Part shown: positions 8,651-16,646 of the stretch, piece by piece | Layout of the letters: every line of letters begins with the position of its first letter | Numbering within the stretch: the first letter of the stretch is position 1 | Assembly: GCA_963803015.1 (NCBI GenBank) | Contig: CAWDKV010000003.1 | Coordinates: forward strand, 124,001-188,000 | Source: Berkiella sp963803015 | Lineage (GTDB): Bacteria > Pseudomonadota > Gammaproteobacteria > Berkiellales > Berkiellaceae | Direction: 5' to 3' | Length of the DNA stretch: 64,000 nt | Program-made: the position numbers and the translations under genes | The notes under the pieces: model-generated | What the model saw: the letters and a program-made list of their open reading frames with translations, nothing else | The model's database searches: none | What the model was told of the DNA's origin: nothing

Positions 8651-9463
8651 CTATAAGCTCATTTCTTTAAATCGAACAAGCGTTACCTTCGCGGTGTTAA
8701 GCGCTTGTTCAAAGTCAGGGCTTTTTAGGTAAGTATATTCATGCCAACGTGATAAAAAGATAGGGTCATGTTCTTTTAAATTTGAAGCACTGAGAGCTGG
8801 GTGGCACATTATTAAAGTGCCAGAAGAGATTTGCTGTAAACAATGTTGAAAGAAGCGGGGATAATTGGCATTTTGTTTTAATGAGTAAAAACCAGAGAAA
8901 AAAGGCGGGAACGTAAAACCTGCTGCCATGGCTTCTTTTTTAAAACCGACGGCTAAAAAACGCAAAACCAGTGCTCTAAGCAGAGCATCATGCCCGGTGA
9001 GTGGCGGACAGGCTAACCTCAGATAAGGTTTTTTATCAGGATAACGCTGATGTAGCGTCTTGAGAACGACCTGGCGAATACCTGGAAACAAGTGGACATG
9101 ATGATGGCCATCTACAAAATTGGGTGCCCTATTTAACGCCGATTCAAAAAAATCTAGCTGAGAGTGGAGTTCTTTTGTGATGCTTTGAACACTGTATCTT
9201 CCGGTTAGGCTTTGTGCTATCAAGCGCGTCAATTTTTTGTCATCAGAGGCAAAACCATGGGTTAAATTAAAGTGCAGTCCCAAATCGATGTCTTCAGAAA
9301 CCGGCAATAAATCTTGGGCGTGGTAAAACCAATGTGGACTTTGTGTCATACAGCTGACAGCAGATAATCGCTTAAGCTGTACTAAATCTAAAATCCCTTT
9401 ACTGATAGCTGCAGATTGAGCATAGTCATCAGCGCAAAGAATGATCTGTTTTGATGTTGGCAT
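8651..9463 (-). CDS. YdjC/ChbG-family carbohydrate deacetylase (NaxD-like)
   Basis: A 270-residue metal-dependent deacetylase of the YdjC/ChbG fold. Metal and catalytic signatures are present: ILCADDYAQS (Asp pair near the N terminus), LGLHFNLTHG, and FVDGHHHVHLFPGI. The family removes acetyl groups from N-acetylated sugars; Francisella NaxD acts on undecaprenyl-phosphate-GalNAc before transfer to lipid A. This gene is last in a cassette behind a GT2 and an ArnT-like gene, which supports the same role. I set the start at the ATG at 9463, five bases after the upstream stop; longer in-frame starts run into the preceding gene. Confidence 0.82.
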   Translation of the reverse strand: MPTSKQIILCADDYAQSAAISKGILDLVQLKRLSAVSCMTQSPHWFYHAQDLLPVSEDIDLGLHFNLTHGFASDDKKLTRLIAQSLTGRYSVQSITKELHSQLDFFESALNRAPNFVDGHHHVHLFPGIRQVVLKTLHQRYPDKKPYLRLACPPLTGHDALLRALVLRFLAVGFKKEAMAAGFTFPPFFSGFYSLKQNANYPRFFQHCLQQISSGTLIMCHPALSASNLKEHDPIFLSRWHEYTYLKSPDFEQALNTAKVTLVRFKEMSL

Positions 9464-9467
9464 GCAT

Positions 9468-10460
9468 TCAACTATTGAGGTGGTCGTTATCAAAACCATA
9501 TTGTTTTGCAATAACATAATTAGGACGCTCTTTTACTTCAACGAAGATCCGAGAAATATATTCTCCTAAGATCCCAATAGATAAAAGCTGCAATCCCCCT
9601 AAGAAAGTGATGGCAACAGCGAGCGTTGCCCACCCGGGTAGATTAGCGCCAAAAACAAGGGTATGTAGGGCAATATAGCTGCCATATAAGATAGAGCAAA
9701 TGGAAATGAGCCCGCCTAAGATCCCGCTGACTCTTAAGGGTAAATCGGTAAAGGAAGTCAGACCGGTTAAAGCGAGCTCAGAGTATCGTCGAAAATTAAA
9801 TTGTGACTGACCTTGTTGGCGTACTTGTGGTTCGTAATAAACCGCTTTTGATTTAAATCCTATCCAGGCATATAACCCTTTCATAAATCTCGCGCGCTCG
9901 GGTAGAACTCTTATCGCCTCTACTACTCTTTTATCCAACAAACGAAAATCGCCAGCATCCGGCGTGATTTTGATCGGACTTTTGTAATTGATTAAAGCAT
10001 AAAAGCAAGCGGTCAATTTGCGCTTAATAAAGGATTCATCTTTTCGGTGATTGCGAATAGCGTAAACCATGTCATAACCAGAGCGCCATTGATTCAAAAA
10101 TTCTTCAATCAAAGAAACAGGATGCTGGCCATCTGCATCCATAATGATAACAACATCGCCTTGCGCAAAATCTAAGCCAGCGGTGATAGCATATTCTTTG
10201 CCAAAATTTCTAGATAATTTGATTAACTTTGTAGGATATTGCTTATTGAGTGCAATAGTAGTGGCACTTGTCAAATCACGACTGCCATCATCCACTACGA
10301 TGATTTCAAGTTTTTTAGATAAAGAAGATAAGGTTTCATAGAGTAAAGGAACCAACAATGATAAGTTATCACTTTCGTTGAAAGCAGGGATAACACAGCT
10401 AATGCTGGAAAGAGGGTTGTGTGTTGCTTGCTCCATAGCGATCCAAGTTTCTCCCTTCAC
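9468..10460 (-). CDS. GT2 polyprenyl-phosphate glycosyltransferase (ArnC/GtrB/FlmF2-like)
   Basis: It transfers a sugar from a nucleotide donor to undecaprenyl phosphate on the cytoplasmic face of the inner membrane. The GT2 domain covers about residues 18-240 (VIPAFNESDNLSLLVP, IIVVDDGSRDLT, LSRNFGKEYAITAGL, IIMDADGQHP with the DAD metal motif, GDFRLLDKRVVE). Two C-terminal membrane helices follow, as in GtrB/ArnC. The GTG at 10460 overlaps the stop of the upstream ArnT-like gene, implying coupling; the ATG at 10436 is an alternative start. The context points to lipid A amino-sugar donor synthesis. Confidence 0.87.
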   Translation of the reverse strand: MKGETWIAMEQATHNPLSSISCVIPAFNESDNLSLLVPLLYETLSSLSKKLEIIVVDDGSRDLTSATTIALNKQYPTKLIKLSRNFGKEYAITAGLDFAQGDVVIIMDADGQHPVSLIEEFLNQWRSGYDMVYAIRNHRKDESFIKRKLTACFYALINYKSPIKITPDAGDFRLLDKRVVEAIRVLPERARFMKGLYAWIGFKSKAVYYEPQVRQQGQSQFNFRRYSELALTGLTSFTDLPLRVSGILGGLISICSILYGSYIALHTLVFGANLPGWATLAVAITFLGGLQLLSIGILGEYISRIFVEVKERPNYVIAKQYGFDNDHLNS

Positions 10461-11944
10461 TCTGCTGCGGCAAAATGATTCTTAGTATTTATTTTCTCTT
10501 TGTATAAGACAACATTGCCAAATCTATCACAAATTTCAAAATGCGCTTTGGTTTCTTCGGGGATCATGCCATATTTCCCCAATGGAACCGCCAAATAATC
10601 TATGGTGTCATTATCTAATAAAGCCAGTATATTCGCGGCGTGAGGGATAGTATAGGCTTTTCCACCGGAGTAAAACTCAGCAGAATAATAGTGTCGAATA
10701 AAATAAGCGAGTTGGCTTTGCTCAGAAGGTCGCGTCGTCATAAAATATTCGGCCAAAAGCTTTTGACTGCGTTTGTTTATTCCTGGTATAGAATTGTAGC
10801 TGCATAATAACAAGACAATGCTGACAAGGATCAACGGAATGATCCCGCCAAATAAGACTTTATCTTTTAATAAGAAAAAGGGTTTGTTAACGGCAAGTCG
10901 TTGCCAGGCTTCGACAAATAATATGGCAAAAGCGGGGAGTCCTGTTAAAGAATAAGTCAAAATGATATTTTTAGAAAAGGTAAAAAATACAAGGGGAGTC
11001 AGCGTCCAAAAGAGCAGATAGATTGCCCAACCGTCAGACTCTTTTAAAAGAGGGCCAAGATTACCCTTGCGTTTTATAAGGCTCCAAATCGCGAATAATG
11101 ACCAGGGGAAAGCGCCTGCTATCCAATACACCCAAATCGTACCGAACGGTTTGATGTGAGGGTGACCATAGAGATCGCCATGCCATCCGCTTTCGATAAA
11201 TCTTGAAAAGTGTTCTCCGATAATAAAATACTTTAAAAAACCTGGGGTGCGACTTTCAGCAAGAAGATACCATGGTAATGCAATGGCTAGCATCAAAAGA
11301 GTTCCGCTTATCCAAGGTAAAGTATGCCAAGTTTCCCTTATTTTTTTTCGATAAAGCACCCACAGTCCAATGGGGAACATCGTTAACACAATGGCAACCG
11401 GTCCTTTGGCGAGAAGACCAATACCTAATGCCATAAAAAAGCCATAACCCCAGAGAGTGCTTTTTTGGTGAAAGGCTTGCCAAAAAGAGATCATAGCTAG
11501 GGTGGTGGCAAAGAGTAAGCTAGGGTCGGTCATTACAGCCCCGATTGTGATTAAAAAGAGAAGGGATGTCACTAAGATAGTGAGGGTGATTAAGCTTTGA
11601 TCAGCCTGGCGTAACTTTCTTACCCAATAATAGACAAGGGCAGCAGTTGCTAATCCCAAAAGTAAGGAAGGTAAACGGACGGCAAGCTCATTCACGCCAA
11701 AAAGTGACATGCTGATGGCTGAACACCAGGTGGAAAGAGGCGGTTTGGCCCAAAAAGGGGTGGCGTATTCATGGAGCAGGGTTACCCAATTGCCAGTTTC
11801 TAGCATTTTGCGTGCGATCTCAGCATAACGGGCTTCAGTAGTATCGGTTAGGGGAATGATAAACATCGTCATAACACGAATGGCGAGTAGTAGTAGCAGC
11901 CCACCCAAAATCTTAGAACGTGATTTATCTGACAAAGTCAGCAT
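10457..11944 (-). CDS. ArnT-like lipid A glycosyltransferase (GT83/PMT family, FlmK-like)
   Basis: A 495-residue polytopic inner-membrane protein of the PMT/ArnT superfamily, which moves a sugar from a polyprenyl phosphate carrier to a periplasmic acceptor. Key features are the acidic periplasmic loop DTTEARYAEIARKML, ETGNWVTLLHEYATPFWAKP-PLSTW after it, and about a dozen membrane helices followed by a smaller periplasmic domain. It is the first gene of a coupled cassette with an ArnC-type transferase and a YdjC deacetylase. The arrangement matches Francisella flmK-flmF2-naxD, which adds galactosamine to lipid A. The sugar here is inferred, not shown. Confidence 0.83.
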   Translation of the reverse strand: MLTLSDKSRSKILGGLLLLLAIRVMTMFIIPLTDTTEARYAEIARKMLETGNWVTLLHEYATPFWAKPPLSTWCSAISMSLFGVNELAVRLPSLLLGLATAALVYYWVRKLRQADQSLITLTILVTSLLFLITIGAVMTDPSLLFATTLAMISFWQAFHQKSTLWGYGFFMALGIGLLAKGPVAIVLTMFPIGLWVLYRKKIRETWHTLPWISGTLLMLAIALPWYLLAESRTPGFLKYFIIGEHFSRFIESGWHGDLYGHPHIKPFGTIWVYWIAGAFPWSLFAIWSLIKRKGNLGPLLKESDGWAIYLLFWTLTPLVFFTFSKNIILTYSLTGLPAFAILFVEAWQRLAVNKPFFLLKDKVLFGGIIPLILVSIVLLLCSYNSIPGINKRSQKLLAEYFMTTRPSEQSQLAYFIRHYYSAEFYSGGKAYTIPHAANILALLDNDTIDYLAVPLGKYGMIPEETKAHFEICDRFGNVVLYKEKINTKNHFAAAE

Positions 11945-12127
11945 CTAGTCTTTAACTCCCTGCAAAATTTGACCCCAAATTTACTTCATTGGGGATGATA
12001 TTGCTATCAAGTTCTTTAAATGATTATTACAGTTATCTTACTTTATCGATGTACTGAATAGACTACGAGAGATTTTTTTGCTAAAAACACAAAACCCAAG
12101 TTTGTCTCACTTTAAAAGGAGTGAACG

Positions 12128-13618
12128 ATGATTTCTGGATCTACACAAAATAAAGATCTGACCCAAAAGCAGATCCAATTTATTCTAACATTTAGTCCTG
12201 TCTTTATTAATTTCACCCTACCTAATATTTTTTTAAAATCGGTTGGAGAGGGCCCCCAGGTCTTGCGTGAGATAATGACTCCTATTTCTGATAAATGGAG
12301 CAAAAAAGATTGGAGTGAGATAAACGCAGCAAGAGCAGAGATTATTCAAGAAATTTCAGAGGCAATAAAAGCACATCGTCAGGAAATACCTCGTTTTGTT
12401 GAAGAGCTTAAGAGTGCGCAAGCTGAAAAAACAAAATTGTTAGCAGAGCAATCTAAAAATCCCACAGCGGAAATCAATTTACAGGTTTTAAATCAACGAA
12501 TTACATTTTTACATTTAAAAACAACGGATATAACCGAATATGATTGGGCAGTTTTTTGTAAACTGGTCATGCAAAAGGAAAAGATTTTAGCCGATGTACT
12601 AGAAATCTCGGTGGCGATGTGGATTTTTTTAGAAAAGATGAAAGAATGGTATCAATATTATCAGGAGAGTCCTTTGTTTAAAAGCGCTCGCCGCGGTGAT
12701 GAGCCTGTTGCGTTATTTAATAAAAAACCACTTCGTCTTTGTTGTGATCAATTTTTAGGACAGCTATGCCAACAACAAGAGAGTGGCATGGCCAGTGCTG
12801 AAATCATTCATAACTATTTGCACTTGGCTTATCAAGTATGGCGCGAGCAGAAAAGCAAGCAAAAAAAGGATCAAAAAGAAAAGCCCTTCACTAAAAAAGA
12901 TATTGCGATGACTTTTGCGCCAGGTTTATTTGAAGGTTTGGGAATATTCCAAGAAATGCTCAAAACCTTACCTGGCGAAGAAATGCTTTCAGCAGATGCG
13001 AAAATGCAAAAAAGTCTTGATTTATATAATTTTTACCAGCTCATTGTTAGCGCATTTATGAGCAAACGTTTTCGCAAACCATTTAATAAAGACTTCTATT
13101 TGAAGATTACCCAGCCTACTTATGGAGATGAGTTGCAAAAAGCACAAGCCAGGCAAACCCCGAGAAAAAGACCCTCTCTCGCAAGTTTGATGGCGGTGAT
13201 GGGATTATCTTCTGAAAAAACAGCGGAGGTTGCTCCAGAAGATTCCGCAAGAAGACGATCGATTAATCTTAATCAACCCCTTTCTCCAAAATCTCCTAGA
13301 ACGCCAAGAGTGAGTGCTTCAGGTGAGACAACGGCTGCGGCTGCACTTACTGTTCCGTCAATGACTACCACGCAAGAATTCGTTGTCCCTACTGCTCCTC
13401 CTGTTTTAAATATGAGTCCAACCAGGCGAAGTCCTACTCGGCGCCACTCAAAAAAAGGTACGGCGCCTAGTGTCAGTTTTGCGCTCGATATCACTACCCT
13501 GCAGTCTTCGGCAGATTCTCCTCCAGCAGAGTTTGGTTCATCATCACCGTTATCGCCAAGGGGAGCAGGTCCTCTATTAAGCAGAGGCTCAGGCTCAGGC
13601 AGAAAAAATGTAAATTGA
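12128..13618 (+). CDS. Effector-like protein, paralog of the 7311 gene
   Basis: 496 residues, no signal peptide. Parallels with the 7311 product are direct: YDWAVFCKLVMQKEKIL, then an IFLEKMKEWY helix, SAEIIHNYLHLAYQVW, IAMTFAPGLFEGLGIF, and FRKPFNKDFYLKI, in the same order and spacing. The shared IAMTFAPGLFEG segment weakly resembles the end of RhoGAP domains. The C-terminal ~130 residues are Ser/Pro/Arg-rich and probably disordered (SPTRRSPTRRHSKKG). The ribosome site AAAAGGAG precedes the ATG. The pair brackets the lipid A cassette. Function unknown; a secreted host-directed role is inferred. Confidence 0.7.
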   Translation: MISGSTQNKDLTQKQIQFILTFSPVFINFTLPNIFLKSVGEGPQVLREIMTPISDKWSKKDWSEINAARAEIIQEISEAIKAHRQEIPRFVEELKSAQAEKTKLLAEQSKNPTAEINLQVLNQRITFLHLKTTDITEYDWAVFCKLVMQKEKILADVLEISVAMWIFLEKMKEWYQYYQESPLFKSARRGDEPVALFNKKPLRLCCDQFLGQLCQQQESGMASAEIIHNYLHLAYQVWREQKSKQKKDQKEKPFTKKDIAMTFAPGLFEGLGIFQEMLKTLPGEEMLSADAKMQKSLDLYNFYQLIVSAFMSKRFRKPFNKDFYLKITQPTYGDELQKAQARQTPRKRPSLASLMAVMGLSSEKTAEVAPEDSARRRSINLNQPLSPKSPRTPRVSASGETTAAAALTVPSMTTTQEFVVPTAPPVLNMSPTRRSPTRRHSKKGTAPSVSFALDITTLQSSADSPPAEFGSSSPLSPRGAGPLLSRGSGSGRKNVN

Positions 13619-13640
13619 AGCAGGAATTGTTATTTTTCAT

Positions 13641-13658
13641 GGAGGGGTTAATCCCTCC
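13641..13658 (+). terminator. Weak terminator candidate
   Basis: GGAGGG and CCCTCC form a 6-bp GC-rich stem with a 6-base loop, followed only by TTTGT. Position just after the 12128 gene fits, but the T-tract is poor. Confidence 0.4.
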
Positions 13659-13873
13659 TTTGTATCCGCTCACCATTTTTTACTTGACTTAAAACTATTT
13701 GACGAATATGTTTGAACAATACATGCGTTACTCAATGGCCGACTAAGTTATGCTTTTTACATGCCCCTTTTTCAAATCCTGTCGAAAGGCTCCTTTAGGA
13801 GCACATACATCTCTTTAAGTTTTTTTCATGTCGCATAAAAGTTCTTCTTAAAGATCCTAAATAGGAGCGTGTG

Positions 13874-15187
13874 ATGTCACAGAAAATAGGTTTTTGGTCA
13901 GTTTTTGCATTGGTCACGGGTAGTCAGATTGGTTCCGGGGTATTTATGTTACCTGCCAGCTTAGCGTCTTTTGGCTGGCTGAGTCTTATTGGATGGGTTA
14001 TTTCTGGCATAGGCGCCGTCATGTTGGCGTTGGTATTTGCTGGGCTCTGTGGGCGTTTTCCCCGCACAGGAGGGCCGCACGTTTATGTGAATGAGGCTTT
14101 TGGCGCTCAAGCGGCTTTTTTCACTGGGTGGACCTATTGGATTATTTCTTGGGTGAGCACCACCGCGGTTATCACAGCAAGCGTGGGGTATTTAACCCCG
14201 CTGATTGGAAGTCATTCTGCTGGGGTTCATCTTGCTTTGGAAATCATGTTGTTGTTAATGATAACTGCTGTCAATTTTAAAGGCGTCAAAACAGCCGGGA
14301 ACGTAGAATTTTTTCTGACCTTACTGAAAATGATCCCTTTATTAGTGGTGCCTTTTATTGCCTTATTTTTCTTTGATCAAAAGAATCTTATTCCGGTCGA
14401 GATGCCTTCTTCTTCTTTAAATCTACCCCAGATAATTAGTCATGTGACTTTGCTTACGCTGTGGGGTTTTATTGGTTTAGAATCAGCGACCACGCCAGCT
14501 GGCAGTGTCGTCAACCCTAGCAAAACGATTCCACGTGCGGTTGTGCTCGGTACACTTTGCGTTGCTATTCTCTACTTTATGAATAGTTTTAGTATTATGG
14601 GTGCAATTCCAAGTCAAACCTTAATGGTATCCAAAGCACCCTATGCGGATACCACACAGTTTATTTTTGGTGGAAATTGGCACCTCTTGATTTCCCTCAT
14701 TGCTTCCATTGTCTGCATTGGTACCTTAAACGCTTGGATGTTAGCCAGTGGTCAGATAGCACTGGGGTTAGCGCAAGATGGCTTAATGCCGCCGCTTTTC
14801 GGCAAGACTAATCGACATGGTGCGCCTTCTTTTGCCATCCTGGTGAGCTGTGCTGGGATTATTCCGTTGTTGTTTTTGACGCAAAATGAAAACTTGTCGC
14901 AGCAAATTAATACGATTATTGATTTTTCTGTCACTGCTTTTCTTTTTGTCTATTTTATTTGTTGTTTAGTCTATTTAAAAATATTGCTACAACAAAAAAA
15001 CAAAGCCTCTTTTTGGCAATGGCTGTCTGTTTTACTGGCTTTAGCTTTTTGCGGTTGGGTTATTACCGCGACACCGCTTAAAACAGTGGCTATTTCTAGT
15101 TTGTTTGTGTTGAGTGGCCTGCCTATTTATTTGGTCTATCGTCAGAAGATAAAACAAACAGCTTTGATTTTAACCCCAGCAAGCTAA
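13874..15187 (+). CDS. APC-superfamily amino acid permease/antiporter
   Basis: A 437-residue protein with about 12 membrane helices. The substrate-binding unwound helix 1 reads ALVTGSQIGSGVFMLPASL, with the G-S-G-V motif of the APC family, and SLIGWVISGIGAVMLALVFA forms helix 2. It resembles the PotE/AdiC/ArcD branch that exchanges amino acids or amines, but the substrate is not determined. I prefer the ATG at 13874 (AGGAG six bases upstream) over the adjacent GTG at 13871. It stands alone. Confidence 0.83.
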   Translation: MSQKIGFWSVFALVTGSQIGSGVFMLPASLASFGWLSLIGWVISGIGAVMLALVFAGLCGRFPRTGGPHVYVNEAFGAQAAFFTGWTYWIISWVSTTAVITASVGYLTPLIGSHSAGVHLALEIMLLLMITAVNFKGVKTAGNVEFFLTLLKMIPLLVVPFIALFFFDQKNLIPVEMPSSSLNLPQIISHVTLLTLWGFIGLESATTPAGSVVNPSKTIPRAVVLGTLCVAILYFMNSFSIMGAIPSQTLMVSKAPYADTTQFIFGGNWHLLISLIASIVCIGTLNAWMLASGQIALGLAQDGLMPPLFGKTNRHGAPSFAILVSCAGIIPLLFLTQNENLSQQINTIIDFSVTAFLFVYFICCLVYLKILLQQKNKASFWQWLSVLLALAFCGWVITATPLKTVAISSLFVLSGLPIYLVYRQKIKQTALILTPAS

Positions 15188-15311
15188 AGAATTTCGATGC
15201 CTAAAATCAAAGTGTTTTTCTTTGGTTTTAGGTATGGCTTTTTAGTCACCATGCTCTGTAGCCTTTTTAAGTAAATAATGCTGTCAGTAGTGTTTCAAGG
15301 GCATCATCCCC

Positions 15312-15668
15312 TCAAATCCACTCTTGTTCCTCAACGAGTAACTCACTTGCCACCCCACCTGTTTGCTCTGTGGATTTGGGTTCAATCAGCACAATATGTA
15401 CTTCTTCTTCGGCGCTGGGTTTGTGTTCAACTCCTTTTGGAATGATGTAAAATTCCCCTTCATTCAGGGTAACCGTTTTATCATGCATTTCTATTTTCAG
15501 AGTGCCTTTCACAATCCAAAACATTTCGTCTTCATTGGCATGATGGTGCCAAATAAAATCACCTTTACATTTGGCGATTTTCACGTATTGGCCGTTTAGT
15601 TCTCCCACAATTTTAGGAGACCAGTATTCATCAAATTGGGTAAATTTTTCTTTTAAATTCACTTTCAT
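15312..15668 (-). CDS. Small cupin-domain protein
   Basis: A 118-residue single-domain cupin. Motif 1 metal ligands are visible in FIWHHHANEDEMFWIVKG (H-x-H and E) and motif 2 in GEFYIIPKGVEHKPSAEE (P-x-G-x-x-H). It could be a metal-dependent sugar isomerase, dioxygenase-like enzyme or binding protein; the fold is too general to choose. No operon partner. Confidence 0.82.
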   Translation of the reverse strand: MKVNLKEKFTQFDEYWSPKIVGELNGQYVKIAKCKGDFIWHHHANEDEMFWIVKGTLKIEMHDKTVTLNEGEFYIIPKGVEHKPSAEEEVHIVLIEPKSTEQTGGVASELLVEEQEWI

Positions 15669-15877
15669 TACAAAGCCCTTCAGGTAGATAAATGCCTAAT
15701 TAAGAGATTATGCAAGAATTGAACTAAAATATCAAAACTTCATTGTACTTTACCACCTATAAATAGGTAATTTGGGATGAAGCGAGAGCGTTCTCCTAGG
15801 GGTGTCAAGTGTCACATCTAGAGCTATGATTAATTGACGATGTGATGTGGCATAACGATAGCAATGGATATGAATGA

Positions 15878-16603
15878 ATGATCTACCCACCAGCTTTTTC
15901 TGCTGCACTCTTAGCTCAAACACATAAAATTGAGAGAATGTGTCAAGAGCGCTATGCCAGGAAAGCCTCTAAGATAAAACTGATTTCTTCTTTTCTTTCT
16001 ATGGAGGGAGAAGAGATCTCAGAATATCAAATCGGTAAAATTCTAGAGAAAAAACGCGTTGCTTTATCGTTTGATGAAATAACCGAAGTTAAAAATATCA
16101 ATCGCGTTTGTGGTGCTTTACCTAAATGGGATCCGTTGTCGATAAGAGATTTTAAAGCTTGTCATGCTATTTTAATGGCAGGATTAGAAGAAGGAAGTGG
16201 GCGATGGAGAAAAGAAGAGGTCGCGGTTTTTGAGGGTAAAAAAATAGCGCATGTTCCACCCCAAGCGCAAAAGGTCCGAGGCTTGATGCGGGAGCTTTTT
16301 CATTATATCAAAGCGCATAAAGAAATTTCTTGGATCATTCGAGCTTGTCTTTTTCATTATGGCATTCAGTATATTCATCCCTTTTCAGATGGTAATGGCC
16401 GCATGGGTAGAATTTGGCAGCATCGTTTGCTTCTTGAGGAGGGCCCTCTTTTTGAACAGCTGCTTATTGGTCAAATTATCAAAACCCATGCTCGCGCTTA
16501 TTATCAATCATTAGATAAGAGTGATAAAACACAAGATTGTGCTTTTTTTATTGCATTTTGCGTGAAAAAGATTGCTGCGCAATTAAATAAAATGGCTTGT
16601 TAA
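15878..16603 (+). CDS. Fic-domain protein (predicted AMPylase)
   Basis: A 241-residue Fic protein. The catalytic loop is canonical: H167-P-F-S-D-G-N-G-R-M-G-R178, matching HxFx(D/E)GNGRxxR. Such enzymes usually transfer AMP from ATP to Ser/Thr/Tyr of targets. An N-terminal segment SMEGEEIS around E44 resembles the class II autoinhibitory helix (S/T-x-x-x-E-G), although the usual Ser is Phe here. A flap-like stretch (EEVAVFEGKKIAHVPP, about 113-128) precedes the Fic core. No antitoxin gene is adjacent; the neighbour is a C58-like protease, so a host-directed effector role is plausible but unproven. Confidence 0.87.
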   Translation: MIYPPAFSAALLAQTHKIERMCQERYARKASKIKLISSFLSMEGEEISEYQIGKILEKKRVALSFDEITEVKNINRVCGALPKWDPLSIRDFKACHAILMAGLEEGSGRWRKEEVAVFEGKKIAHVPPQAQKVRGLMRELFHYIKAHKEISWIIRACLFHYGIQYIHPFSDGNGRMGRIWQHRLLLEEGPLFEQLLIGQIIKTHARAYYQSLDKSDKTQDCAFFIAFCVKKIAAQLNKMAC

Positions 16604-16646
16604 AACCCTTCTTTTTTGCTATTCCTAACAATAGAGGGGTAAAAAA

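Noticed and set aside
9463..9517. Longer N terminus for the YdjC deacetylase
   Set aside because: It would overlap the GT2 gene and add hydrophobic residues before the conserved first strand; the ATG at 9463 is better placed.
7311..13618. Calling the paralog pair RhoGAP proteins
   Set aside because: Only one late segment resembles the family and no arginine-finger motif was found, so the name is not justified.
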